In this document: one piece after another, positions 8,552 through 17,520 of the stretch
Layout: each line of letters starts with the position of its first letter
Position numbering within the stretch: position 1 is the stretch's first letter
NCBI GenBank assembly: GCA_019752635.1
Contig: JAIELX010000002.1
Coordinates: 51,498-115,497, forward strand
Direction of reading: 5' to 3'
Source of the DNA: Candidatus Obscuribacterales bacterium
Lineage (GTDB): Bacteria > Cyanobacteriota > Vampirovibrionia > Obscuribacterales > Obscuribacteraceae
Length of the DNA stretch: 64,000 bases
The notes under the pieces: generated by a model
What the model was told of the DNA's origin: nothing
Seen by the model: only the letters and a program-made list of their open reading frames with translations
The model's database searches: none
Position numbers and translations under genes: made by a program

Positions 8552-11242
8552 ATGACCAGGGACAAGAACCCGCAGCTGTTGGTGTTATTGAGTCTCGTGT
8601 CTTTTCTTTCCAGTCCGCTTGCGCTTGCAGCGAAAAGCTCGCCTGAGTGGGACTCAAACATCAGTGGCGGCAGGCAAGCGCTCACCAAAGGTGATTTTGC
8701 AGATGCGGATCGCCTGCTAAAGGCTGCATTGGATAACACGCGATTCTTCAAAGACGGCGATCCGCGAATGGGCGTTACTCTTCGAAGCATGGGCGATTTG
8801 AGTCTGCGTCAGCAAAATTGGTCCTTAGCGAAAGAGTATTTTGAGCGCGCTTTGGCGTTTGAACAAAAATTGTTAGGTCCCGAGTCGCTGGAAGCAGGCG
8901 ACGACCTCTATGGTCTGGCTCTGGCTTCCCAACAGCTCGGTGATCATTTGGCTGCGGAAATTTTTCTCAAAAGAGTCGAGGAGATTTGGCGAAAGAAACT
9001 GGGGCTGAACAATCCCCGTCTGCTTAGTATTTTGCCGGCAATGGGCGCTTATGCGTCTATGAAGAACGATTTTGCGAGTGCCGAAAATTACTACAAACAA
9101 ACGATTCCCATTGCCGAAGCCCGGTATGGTGCCAGTAGTCCCAAAGTTGGTTCCTATCTCAATTTGCTTGCCATAGTGCAAGGCAATGAAGGAAAGTTTG
9201 CTGAAGCAAAAGGAAATGCTTCACGTGCGGTAGACCTGTTGAAGAATGATCCGCAAGCCAGCATCGTGATGGACGCAGCTCAAGAAAATTTGCGAATTGT
9301 AGAGCGAAAAACGAGCGGCGAAGTCATTACAGGGGGGACCGCCATTGCGTCCGCTCCTTCAGCGACATCGACCGCTCCCGCCACCGGCATCAGCGACAAG
9401 CCGAACGCAGCGACCACTGTTCCTCCAGTTGAGAAAACACCAGTGGTGCAGGACAGGCCGCCTGTAAACGTTGTTGCTAAGGAGCCGGCGAAAGAGCCTT
9501 CCTCAACGGTAGTCGCAAAAGTCCCGGTAAACGAGACTCCTGTGGCGAAAGTCCCCGTCAACGTGACGCCCCCAGTGACTCCCGTGGCGAAAGTCCCCGT
9601 CAACGAGGCTCCTGTCGTAACCCCTGTAGCGAAAGTTCCGCCGGTAAAAGAGCCACCGGTAACGGCTGTTGCGGTACCGAAGGACAAGTCTCCGCTTGCA
9701 ACTTCTACCACCGCGACTGCTCAAACTTCGAGCACAACGAGCGGCAGAGTTCCGGTTCAAGACACTCAAACTGAACGCGGTGGCAAGAAACCTTGGACCA
9801 CTGATAAGCCGATTCAAAAAGCCGACGGAAGCGATAAGTCGCAAAATTGGGGCAAGGTGCGCTACCTTGCTGATGGAAAGTTGATTAGTGCCGATCAATA
9901 TAAGGCGCTTCTTCTAGCAAGTGAAGCCTATGAAATGATGCAGCAGGAAAAATATCGGATGGCGGCGGACATCTTGCGCAAAGCCGTAGAGATGTACCCT
10001 GCGTTGCCTGCTGCGCATACTAACCTTGGTCTGGCTCTTTCGCGTCTTGGTCAAAATGACGAGGCCGCCGAGCACTTAAAGCAATCAATTGCTTTGGATC
10101 CGAATCGCTCCGCTCCATGGGTTAACTTGGCCGGATGCTTGCAGAACAGCGGTAAGCTCAAAGATTGCGTGGAGACCTACAACGAATACCTTCGCCGCTT
10201 TCCTACTGATTCATTGGCCTACAAGGCCAAAGATCTCGTGAAACATCTCCAGGAAGAACTCAGCGAACAACAAGACGTGGAGCGTCAGGTTGCTTCTGCC
10301 AGTGGGGGCGCCACCGCCGACTACTTCCCGTACACCACCCATGACGGTGTCATTAAGTGGACTGCTTCGCAAATGCCATTGAAGGTGTTTGTTTCTTCGG
10401 GGGCAAAAGTTCCGGGTTACAAGCCTGAGTTCGAGGGGCTCTTCACTGATGCATTTAAACAGTGGACAACGGCGTCAGGTGACCAGGTGAAGGTTGACTT
10501 TGTTTCGAAAGCCGAAAATTCTAATATTGAATGCGTCTGGACTAATGACTACAAAATGGTGAACTCCCCGGCTGAAGGGGGTGAAGCGCAAGTCTCATGG
10601 ACCAGGGATGGAATTCAGCACGTCAAAATTGTGATCCTGACAACTGACCCTACCCCGGATTCTCCGCTGAGTCAGAATCAAGTACGCGCCGTCTGCATGC
10701 ATGAAATCGGCCACTCGCTCGGACTAATGGGCCATTCGCCCAGGCCTGACGACATCATGTATTGCACGATGCCGTCGGCTGAAGTTAAGCCTGCTATCTC
10801 CTCACGCGACGCCAGCACGCTCAAGCACCTTTACGCTCCGGACGTGGTGATCGCCCTAAAGCCTGGTTCCACCGGCGGAGTTAAATCATCGACCGACAAA
10901 GATTCCATTATGAATCAAGGCGTTGATTTGATGCAGTCTCGCGCCTATGCACAAGCCATGGAAAAGTTTGAGGAAGTTTTGAAACTTGATCCGGGCTATG
11001 ACACCGCGCGCGAGAACCTCGCCAAAGTTTGCACGAACTACGCGGTCGAACAAGCCGATAAGGGCAATACAAAGGAAGCCGAGTCTCTCTTTCAGAAGGC
11101 ACTCAACGCTCAGTCGAAGCTGCGGAACCTGGCCGTAAAAATGACCACCTTCGAAAATTATGCCAAGTTCCTTCGTCGCCTGCGTCGAGATAAGGACGCT
11201 GAACGTGTTGAACTCGAAGCCAAATCCCTGAAGGGGTCCTGA
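8552..11242 (+). CDS. Exported TPR protein with embedded metzincin-type protease motif
   Basis: The protein has 896 residues from ATG 8552, which follows an agggg site seven bases upstream. A signal peptide ends near ALA-AKSS. TPR-like helices cover about 35-250, then a Pro/Val/Lys repeat linker (VAKVPVNE-type units, about 265-395), more TPRs (about 445-570) and a domain containing HEIGHSLGLMGH at 717-728 with DDIMY close behind. That is HExxHxxGxxH plus a Met-turn, the zinc site of matrixin-like metzincins. A final TPR block closes the protein. I infer a secreted zinc protease presented on TPR scaffolds; its substrate is unknown. The gene stands alone behind rpiB with a 170-bp gap. Confidence 0.8.
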   Translation: MTRDKNPQLLVLLSLVSFLSSPLALAAKSSPEWDSNISGGRQALTKGDFADADRLLKAALDNTRFFKDGDPRMGVTLRSMGDLSLRQQNWSLAKEYFERALAFEQKLLGPESLEAGDDLYGLALASQQLGDHLAAEIFLKRVEEIWRKKLGLNNPRLLSILPAMGAYASMKNDFASAENYYKQTIPIAEARYGASSPKVGSYLNLLAIVQGNEGKFAEAKGNASRAVDLLKNDPQASIVMDAAQENLRIVERKTSGEVITGGTAIASAPSATSTAPATGISDKPNAATTVPPVEKTPVVQDRPPVNVVAKEPAKEPSSTVVAKVPVNETPVAKVPVNVTPPVTPVAKVPVNEAPVVTPVAKVPPVKEPPVTAVAVPKDKSPLATSTTATAQTSSTTSGRVPVQDTQTERGGKKPWTTDKPIQKADGSDKSQNWGKVRYLADGKLISADQYKALLLASEAYEMMQQEKYRMAADILRKAVEMYPALPAAHTNLGLALSRLGQNDEAAEHLKQSIALDPNRSAPWVNLAGCLQNSGKLKDCVETYNEYLRRFPTDSLAYKAKDLVKHLQEELSEQQDVERQVASASGGATADYFPYTTHDGVIKWTASQMPLKVFVSSGAKVPGYKPEFEGLFTDAFKQWTTASGDQVKVDFVSKAENSNIECVWTNDYKMVNSPAEGGEAQVSWTRDGIQHVKIVILTTDPTPDSPLSQNQVRAVCMHEIGHSLGLMGHSPRPDDIMYCTMPSAEVKPAISSRDASTLKHLYAPDVVIALKPGSTGGVKSSTDKDSIMNQGVDLMQSRAYAQAMEKFEEVLKLDPGYDTARENLAKVCTNYAVEQADKGNTKEAESLFQKALNAQSKLRNLAVKMTTFENYAKFLRRLRRDKDAERVELEAKSLKGS

Positions 11243-11346
11243 TTAGTCAGACCCGGTAACCCGCTCATTTGATATTTGGCGTTTTTTATTCTTTCTCAAC
11301 CATCTTGCCCTAAATTCTGAGCATACGAGCGAGGGGGGGATTTTAA

Positions 11347-11910
11347 ATGACCAACGCTGAATCGGATTACAGCAGTGAACAGAACGCTATAACTCAGTCC
11401 GTCGGCACCGACGACGTACTGTCCGCGGCACGATTGCTTAACGAGGTGACTTACTCGGAATCTTCGAGTGTCAATTCGCGGACAAATTGGAAAAGTGAGG
11501 CCGCCGATACCTCCGAGATTGTCTTCACTAGCCCCTACGATAATCGCTCGACCCCGTCCGAAAACTCTGCCCGCGCGCGCGAGGCGTTTTCCATTTTGAG
11601 TCCGAGAGATTTGCTTGCCGCTTTGCGGAGCGCTTCCGTTCCTCCTGAAACGACAACCAGAGAGGGGTTAATCAATCGAGCCGAACGCATCCATGAGCGG
11701 GGGCTGAAACTCATTGAGGAAACCAGAGTTACCACTGGTCTTTCCAAGGACGAACTGGAAAGGCTTGGATTTTCAGATAAGGAAGCAAACGATCGACTTG
11801 AGCGGGAAAGAAAGACCATTGCAACACTTACTGACACCGACTTGAAGAATATCGATGCGTTCCTCACTGCCGCTAAGAAAAATGATGTAAATGCGATGAA
11901 AGAGAAGTAA
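11347..11910 (+). CDS. Unknown 187-residue protein, probably truncated by a frameshift
   Basis: I do not recognise this protein. It starts at ATG 11347 behind a strong gaggggggg site. The first 80 residues are Ser/Thr/Asn-rich and probably disordered, with no signal peptide. Residues 85-187 are helical and charged (SPRDLLAALRSA, LSKDELERLGFSDKEANDRLERERK). The coding sequence stops at TAA 11908, but an adjacent frame stays open and protein-like to 12133, so the original gene may have been about 265 residues. The preceding spacer (11243-11346) has an imperfect hairpin after the TPR-protease gene and a T-rich stretch. Confidence 0.6.
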   Translation: MTNAESDYSSEQNAITQSVGTDDVLSAARLLNEVTYSESSSVNSRTNWKSEAADTSEIVFTSPYDNRSTPSENSARAREAFSILSPRDLLAALRSASVPPETTTREGLINRAERIHERGLKLIEETRVTTGLSKDELERLGFSDKEANDRLERERKTIATLTDTDLKNIDAFLTAAKKNDVNAMKEK

Positions 11911-12133
11911 GTACAGGGACAATCCGGAGCACTTTGCTAAAGCCGTTCGCCTAGGAATTAGATATGAAGGAGAGAATCGGTACGGTACGCAAGACCATAT
12001 TCTCTATTCCGCCACCAGGAGCCAGATGATCGGAGTACCCGATCCAAAAACTGGTCACCGCAATTTCTTTCATCCTGATGGAACCACGACTACCGGTCTG
12101 GATGCAGGGCTGGGCTACAAGCCCCATCGTTAA
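11900..12133 (+). pseudogene. Frameshifted C-terminal part of the preceding gene
   Basis: This frame has no ATG, GTG or TTG start ahead of an internal Met, yet encodes 77 residues rich in Tyr, Gly, His and Asp (for example HFAKAVRLGIRYEGENRYG and FFHPDGTTTTGLDAG) with no stop before TAA 12131. It is reached from the upstream frame by a +1 shift just before the TAA at 11908. The sequence around the shift (aaagagaagtaagtac) is not a convincing programmed slippery site. A simple indel in a once longer gene is the likeliest reading; an assembly error is possible. Confidence 0.5.
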
Positions 12134-12169
12134 GGCAGGAACTGCGACCGAGCTGCTTGTGCCCATTGG

Positions 12170-12523
12170 TCACCGTAACTGAACTTCAACTAACGTGCGA
12201 CGCCAAAACTGTAATCGCTCCATTAGCGGTTTGAACAGTCCGCTTTCTTCAAGACCGAAGCGATCGACGGAAAGTACGGTTTCCGTGCCGAAATCGCAGA
12301 GGCTGTCCACAGTGCGATTAACCAGTTTCTCAATATCGACATGCGGTTCAATCTCGATTGTCACTTGCCCGGCAATTTTGATCGATCGTTCCGCGGCATA
12401 GTCGTAGAGCCACTGGCGTTTCTGTGGAAGCGCCAGAAGAGAGTCGTCCGGATTCGCCGGAAGGTCTTCCGACCAAGCTGAACGGCTGTCGCAGAATAGT
12501 AGTAAGGTGGCAAATCTTTCCAT
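12170..12523 (-). CDS. Small protein of unknown function
   Basis: From ATG 12523 the gene encodes 117 residues. The start is fixed by an excellent aaggaga site seven bases upstream; the open frame runs further back to 12655 but lacks such a site. The protein is soluble, with a mixed alpha/beta look and acidic and aromatic residues, and no motif I can name. Segment VDSLCDFGTETVLSVD followed by a basic-aromatic LQFWRRTLVEV is distinctive. It has no close neighbours in the same direction. Confidence 0.6.
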   Translation of the reverse strand: MERFATLLLFCDSRSAWSEDLPANPDDSLLALPQKRQWLYDYAAERSIKIAGQVTIEIEPHVDIEKLVNRTVDSLCDFGTETVLSVDRFGLEESGLFKPLMERLQFWRRTLVEVQLR

Positions 12524-12733
12524 GGTGTCTCCTTGCCGATCATGGTTGTTCGTTTGCATGCGTAGTTCCGGCCGCACTGACTCAGTTCGACGACAATTGG
12601 AGCGGAGATAACCGGTAGGGCGTTTTCCCGAAACGTGAAATTCGCTTTGCGGCACAGCTGTTAAGATGAAATTGACTTTGCAGAAGTAATGTTTAGCATA
12701 GAACTTCTGACCAAATCCTGTCTCTCGTGGTCG

Positions 12734-13504
12734 CTACTGGCTGTATCTGTAGCTGTCCCGGCGAGAGTGTGCAAGTTCCAACTCTTGTTCGGTCAACGCT
12801 TTTGTCTCGAATTTGACTTGAAACACGCTTTCGAAGCCTTCGATCCATGCCTTGTCTATTTCGCAAAACGCTCGCTGTTGTGTCAGTTCGAACAAATTCA
12901 GGTGCCGATCCTGCGGTGCAGTCTGATCCGAATCTCCCAATAGTTTTGCCATCGCATCCTGCCTCTGCTGCAGTGGAAGCGAACCATGCTGCAGTACCGC
13001 GCCCTTTCTGCGCAGCTGAGCGCTTCCTGCCAACTTTCTGCCCTTGTGGTGCAAGTCGGCTTGAGTGGTTGCGAGGAAACAGTCCGCCAGGTGACGATAA
13101 GGAGCCTGAGTTTCGCCCAGTTCCGAGTCTACCCCGAGTTCACGCAACGACTGGACGAGTCCCTGGCAAATTTGTCGATATGCTGCCGTTACGCTTGTTT
13201 TTAGAATGCCTTCCCGGGATTCGTCCAATCCGATAAAAGCATATGTAAGGTCGTTCAAATGAAGAACGGCTCGACCTCCGGTCGGACGACGAACAACGTC
13301 GAGTCCCGCATTTTCTATACGTTCTGTCGTTTCGGAGTCGAGTTTTTGATTGAGTCCGATCGAAACTGCCGGCGGTTTGAATCCGTAGAGGCGTAGTGTC
13401 GGTTGGCCGGTTCCATCGAGAACTCCTTCGAGTAGCAGCTCATCAATAGCCATGTTCGTGGCGCCGCTGTGCTCGGAGTAGGGGACGAATCGCCAGCGCT
13501 TCAT
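12734..13504 (-). CDS. Lipoyl-transfer enzyme of the LplA/LipM family (octanoyltransferase or lipoate ligase)
   Basis: The 256-residue protein has the biotin/lipoate transferase fold signatures RRPTGGRAVLH (about 93-103) and GRKLAGSAQLRRKGAVLQHGS (about 155-175). The Cys in ADCF ahead of GRKLAGSAQ matches the position of the acyl-accepting Cys of LipM-type octanoyltransferases, so LipM activity (octanoyl-ACP to GcvH) is more likely than free-lipoate ligation. It would lipoylate proteins such as GcvH, which fits the gcvPA gene at 56-57.7 kb. The ATG overlaps the stop of the phosphorylase gene (ATGA), so translation is coupled. Confidence 0.85.
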   Translation of the reverse strand: MKRWRFVPYSEHSGATNMAIDELLLEGVLDGTGQPTLRLYGFKPPAVSIGLNQKLDSETTERIENAGLDVVRRPTGGRAVLHLNDLTYAFIGLDESREGILKTSVTAAYRQICQGLVQSLRELGVDSELGETQAPYRHLADCFLATTQADLHHKGRKLAGSAQLRRKGAVLQHGSLPLQQRQDAMAKLLGDSDQTAPQDRHLNLFELTQQRAFCEIDKAWIEGFESVFQVKFETKALTEQELELAHSRRDSYRYSQ

Positions 13505-14817
13505 GATACCTTAGCCTTGATCAAATCGGGCACGATAACTTCAGCGGAACTGAATGTGATTCCTTCCGCCAGCTTTGCTTTTGCACTTTCCGCTTGTTCC
13601 GGGGTCTGCGCGTAGATGGTGGCAACTGACTGTCCTGGCTTGACTTGAGAGCCTATCTTTCCATGAAGGACCACTCCGACTCCAAGGTCGATGGGATCGC
13701 CTTTCTTGCTCCGCCCTGCCCCCATGATTTTGCATGCCTCGGCAATCACTTTTCCGTTCAAGCGTTCAATCCACAAGTTGCCCTGTCCGTCAGGTGCTGC
13801 AAAATCTGTTTCTATTTTCGCTCCGGGCATGATGCTGTAGTCTTCTATCGCCGCGATGTTTCCTCCTTGCTTCTGAACCAGTTCGCGGAACTTTGCCAAC
13901 GCTTTGCCACTTTCGATGGTTTCCCGCAGCATCTTTCGAGCGGTCTTTTCGTCTGGAGCTTTCTTCGCCGTCATTAGTGCCAGCGCTCCCAGTGAATAGC
14001 ACAACTCTTGCAAATCGCTCGGGCCTTTTCCCTTCAAAGTTTCGATGGCTTCAATCACTTCCAGAGTGTGACCGACCGCGTTGCCCAGTGGCTGTTCCAT
14101 GTCTGTTACCACTGCACTTACCGGGCGTTTCAATCTTTTCCCGACTTCAACAAGTGTCTCTGCAAGTTGCCTTGCCTTCTCCTCTGTTTCCATAAATGCA
14201 CCGGCACCGCATTTAACATCAAGAATGATCAAATTGGCACCGGCTGCGATTTTCTTCGACATTACGGAAGCAGCAATCAGCGGAATGGAATCCACAGTAG
14301 CCGTAACGTCTCGCAGTGCGTACATGGTGCCGTCCGCCGGAGCCAGATCTTGCGTTTGACCTCCGATGGCGGCGCCAATCGATTTGACTTGCGCAATAAA
14401 CTGGTCGATCTCCAGATTTACATTGAATCCCGGTATCGCCTCCAACTTGTCCAAAGTTCCGCCGGTATGACCGAGTCCACGGCCGGAAAGCTTTGCCATT
14501 GGGATGCCCACCGCTGCCAGCATCGGAACGAAAACCAGGGTCGTTTTGTCGCCGACACCGCCGGTGCTGTGCTTATCGCCTACTATGTCACCGATTGCGC
14601 TGAGGTCCAACATCTCACCTGAGCGAGCCATTGCATCGGTGAGCGCAGCGGTTTCGTCCATTGTCATACCGCGACAGCAGACGGCCATCAGCCATGCGGA
14701 GAGCTGATAGTCGCGATAGCGCTCCTTGTCGGTCACCGTGTTTACGACAAATTCAATCTCCTGTCGAGTATGTTCTTTACCGCACCGCTTAGCGTTTATA
14801 AGGTCTACCATTCGCAT
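13501..14817 (-). CDS. Pyrimidine-nucleoside (thymidine) phosphorylase
   Basis: The enzyme splits pyrimidine nucleosides with phosphate to base and (deoxy)ribose-1-phosphate. The 438-residue product starts MRMVDLINAKRCGKEHT, as in the family, and carries DKHSTGGVGDKTTL (phosphate/nucleoside site) and KLSGRGLGHTGGTLDKLE, the family signature. The C-terminal domain (GVGVVLHGKIGSQVKPGQ) is the usual barrel. I placed the start at ATG 14817 with a gggaga site eight bases upstream; the frame is open to 15132 but would overlap the next gene and lacks family similarity there. Pdp and DeoA cannot be separated by eye. Its stop overlaps the lipoyl-transferase ATG. Confidence 0.92.
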   Translation of the reverse strand: MRMVDLINAKRCGKEHTRQEIEFVVNTVTDKERYRDYQLSAWLMAVCCRGMTMDETAALTDAMARSGEMLDLSAIGDIVGDKHSTGGVGDKTTLVFVPMLAAVGIPMAKLSGRGLGHTGGTLDKLEAIPGFNVNLEIDQFIAQVKSIGAAIGGQTQDLAPADGTMYALRDVTATVDSIPLIAASVMSKKIAAGANLIILDVKCGAGAFMETEEKARQLAETLVEVGKRLKRPVSAVVTDMEQPLGNAVGHTLEVIEAIETLKGKGPSDLQELCYSLGALALMTAKKAPDEKTARKMLRETIESGKALAKFRELVQKQGGNIAAIEDYSIMPGAKIETDFAAPDGQGNLWIERLNGKVIAEACKIMGAGRSKKGDPIDLGVGVVLHGKIGSQVKPGQSVATIYAQTPEQAESAKAKLAEGITFSSAEVIVPDLIKAKVS

Positions 14818-14893
14818 TGCCAAATTCTCCCGTGTGCGGTCTTTGATCACAATCAGCATGGTTTTGAGGGGCGCTCCCCGAGGGGAGAAGATT

Positions 14894-16393
14894 TTACACG
14901 TTCTGAGGTCTTGGATTCTTGGTTGGCGGTTCCGCTGCAATGGGGATTCTTTTCTGCCGAATAGCTCTGAGTAGCGCCTCGTAATCTGCTTCGTTTTGCT
15001 TTGAGTAGGCCGTTGCAAATTTGCAGAGCGCTTCGTCGAATGCATCGCTTGTCCCGAGATAGCCCTGTATCGCACCGGCGTCTCCGCTGCGTGCGTGCGC
15101 TCTTGCCAGCGCTTTGCCGCAAAGCTGCGCATACTGCGTAAGTGTAACTGCGTCTAGCTCATCCACAGGAATCGAACCTTTCACATCCATCAGCTGACGA
15201 ACATAGAAATGAAATCCTTTTGGGCCCGTGGTCCATCCCAGGAACAGATCCGATGCCGCTTGCAGCAGCCGTTGCCCCGCCACTACGCGTTCTCCGTGGT
15301 GTGAGTATTGGCTGCGGCCTGTGAACGGTTCAAGAACCGAGGGGTTAGCCTGCTTGATCTGAAGGAAGAGCGGATCTTCGCCGGCTCCTTCTCCTTGCAA
15401 AAGCACGACACCGCATTTAGTGCCGACGCTGCCGATGCCCACTACTTTCATCGCCATATCTACAAACCGATAACGCAGCAGAAGCTGACGTCGGTAGTCC
15501 GGCAGGGTCCGTAGATACTTCAGCAACACCTCGTGCATTTGATGTCGGGTTAGTTCTTCCGGATGCACTATGAAAGGCGGGTTCTCTTTGATGATGCGTT
15601 TGCCGTCCACGACTTCAGTTAGCTTAGCAAAGGCACCTTCATGTGTTCTTGTGCGCTTCCACTGTTTCAATTTCGTCAGGGCTGCGTCTCGTCGTCCCGC
15701 CTTTTCGAGCTGCTTGATCATTAGCTCAACGTCGATTCTGTGATACCAGACTTCCAGCGTAGCCATCCGGCTGAATTGCTCTATATTTGTTCGATAGCTT
15801 TTAGCTAGTGCCTCAACTGCGGATTCGGCCGTGGCAATTGAAGATCCGTTATCTAGCGCTGCTACTGCGAAACTAACGGCAAGCCGTTTTAAATCCCACT
15901 CCCACGGACCGGGATGGGTTTCATCGAAATCGTTCAAGTCGAAAATAATGTTGCGCTCGGGCGTGGCAAAGATGCCGAAATTAGAGAGGTGACAATCGCC
16001 GCAGAGTTGCACCGGTATCCCCGAGGATGGCGTATGAGCAAGGTCTGAAGTCATCACTAACGCTGAGCCGCGCAGGAATGCCAGCGGTGATGCCGACATT
16101 CTTGAGTAGCGATGGGGCAGCAACTTCTCGAGCCTACCTTCATGCTGAGATAGCAGCAGGTCTACGGGATCCTTTCGATGCCCCGGTGGCTTCCACTTTC
16201 CCTGGCTTGCGCGGGAGGCTTCCGTGCGCCTCTTCTTCCCGTTTGCAATTCTTTCGGACAATGGTTGCGCCGGTTCGAGAAAAGTTTCCCAGTCGTGATA
16301 AAGACTTATTACTTGATCGTGATCTCTTTTTGACAACTTCTTTAGAGCTCCGACGTCATACCAAAGAGCCACCTGCGACCGCGCTCTTGACAA
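14894..16393 (-). CDS. DUF2252 family protein
   Basis: About 499 residues. The segment FLRGSALVM ... GDCHLSNFGIFATPE ... FDLNDFDETHPGPWEWDLKRLA is the diagnostic pattern of DUF2252, a family with a kinase-like (aminoglycoside-phosphotransferase-like) layout but no proven activity to my knowledge. HLSNFG and DLNDFDE occupy positions of a catalytic loop and metal-binding loop, so phosphotransfer is plausible. No signal peptide or membrane segment is visible. The start is uncertain: the frame begins at TTG 16393 and contains a GTG at 16372, and neither has a clear ribosome site. It ends 76 bp before the phosphorylase start and is probably cotranscribed with it. Confidence 0.85.
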   Translation of the reverse strand: MSRARSQVALWYDVGALKKLSKRDHDQVISLYHDWETFLEPAQPLSERIANGKKRRTEASRASQGKWKPPGHRKDPVDLLLSQHEGRLEKLLPHRYSRMSASPLAFLRGSALVMTSDLAHTPSSGIPVQLCGDCHLSNFGIFATPERNIIFDLNDFDETHPGPWEWDLKRLAVSFAVAALDNGSSIATAESAVEALAKSYRTNIEQFSRMATLEVWYHRIDVELMIKQLEKAGRRDAALTKLKQWKRTRTHEGAFAKLTEVVDGKRIIKENPPFIVHPEELTRHQMHEVLLKYLRTLPDYRRQLLLRYRFVDMAMKVVGIGSVGTKCGVVLLQGEGAGEDPLFLQIKQANPSVLEPFTGRSQYSHHGERVVAGQRLLQAASDLFLGWTTGPKGFHFYVRQLMDVKGSIPVDELDAVTLTQYAQLCGKALARAHARSGDAGAIQGYLGTSDAFDEALCKFATAYSKQNEADYEALLRAIRQKRIPIAAEPPTKNPRPQNV

Positions 16394-16632
16394 GATCGGT
16401 GAAAATATGATTTATAAACTTATGGAGCGAGGCCCCATGAAGCTTACCAGAAGTCGTTCAGGCCTCCTCCTCAACTTTTTAAATTTGGACCTGCAAGCGC
16501 CGTGCATTTTTTCATGCTCGGTGCTTGTTGTTGCTGTATGCTGAACCTGTTCTGGTTTGCCAAGCATGAATGAAGCGGTTCTCAAGCTAACCATTCATTA
16601 GAGGCTGATCAGCGTGTCGTGGAGTCATGTCA

Positions 16633-17520
16633 ATGTCCGATAGAGATCTGTCCACCCATTTTGCTTACAACGCCTCGGTGGAAGTACCTTCCATCAACCC
16701 GCCGGAGTCTTTGCCCGGACTTCCGATGCTGGGACAGATTTCATTTATAAATGCGTTACCGGTGGTGCTACCACTGGAACGCGGAGCGATCCCCCTGGCT
16801 GCACGCACTGTAGCTGCGCCTCCCGGGACCCTGAACGTATGGATGCGCGAGAAGCGGCTTGATGTCGGTGCGATGAGTTCGTTTTTCTATCTTGAAAATT
16901 TCCGCGAATTGCAGTTGATCGAGGGGCTTGCGATCTCCTCTCGTGGTCCGGTAGGCAGCGTTCTGCTGTTCAGCGCTAGAGAAGCTTCGGAATTGGATGG
17001 CGCCGAAGTCGCCGTTCCTGATTCCTCTGCAAGTTCAATCAACTTGCTGCGAATTTTGTTGAAGTTGTGTCATGGCGTCGAGATCAATCCGGTGCCTTAC
17101 GGTGAACCCGATTTCGGCGCTGCTGATCGCGGTGGGCTGCTTTTGTTCGGCGACAGGGCTTTGCTAGCTGATGCCGACCTCTCGACGAGGTATAACAGAA
17201 TTGACCTTGGCCAATGGTGGCAGCGCCTGACCGGGTTGCCCATGGTCTATGGTGTATGGGGAGCGCAAAAGGACTTTGTCAAAGACAATTCACGAGCGTT
17301 CGAAGAAATTGCAGCCGCTCTGGTTGAGGCTCGCGACCTGGGACTTACCACCATGTTTCCGGAAGTGCTGGCTGAAGCCGCTCGCAGAACAAACCTCTCG
17401 GCCGCTCGTTTGGAGCAGTATTATCGCCGCGATCTCGACTTCTCGTTCCGCGGGGAGCACCGCGAAGGGCTGAAGTTGTATGAAGCAATGTGCCGCAAGT
17501 ACGGATACATCGGCCGCTAA
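16633..17520 (+). CDS. mqnA: Chorismate dehydratase MqnA (futalosine pathway of menaquinone synthesis)
   Basis: MqnA dehydrates chorismate to 3-enolpyruvylbenzoate, the entry step of the futalosine route to menaquinone. The 295-residue protein has the periplasmic-binding-like fold with the family opening GQISFINALPVVLPLE, then DVGAMSSFFYL and VAVPDSSASSINLLRILLK. I chose ATG 16633 because a ggag site lies eight bases upstream; ATG 16627 would have only two bases of spacing. It is the first gene of a tight plus-strand run; the next gene overlaps it by 41 bp. It fits the quinone-dependent bc/oxidase operon at 59-64 kb. No other mqn gene is in the window. Confidence 0.85.
   Translation: MSDRDLSTHFAYNASVEVPSINPPESLPGLPMLGQISFINALPVVLPLERGAIPLAARTVAAPPGTLNVWMREKRLDVGAMSSFFYLENFRELQLIEGLAISSRGPVGSVLLFSAREASELDGAEVAVPDSSASSINLLRILLKLCHGVEINPVPYGEPDFGAADRGGLLLFGDRALLADADLSTRYNRIDLGQWWQRLTGLPMVYGVWGAQKDFVKDNSRAFEEIAAALVEARDLGLTTMFPEVLAEAARRTNLSAARLEQYYRRDLDFSFRGEHREGLKLYEAMCRKYGYIGR

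Noticed and set aside
11951..12166. Minus-strand 71-codon frame
   Set aside because: Opposite to the protein-like frameshifted tail, which explains the open reading better.
14008..14622. 204-codon plus-strand frame opposite the nucleoside phosphorylase
   Set aside because: Lies wholly within a well-supported gene on the other strand and has no family-like sequence.
14818..15132. N-terminal extension of the phosphorylase to 543 residues
   Set aside because: The extra part overlaps the DUF2252 gene, lacks family sequence and a ribosome site; ATG 14817 has both.
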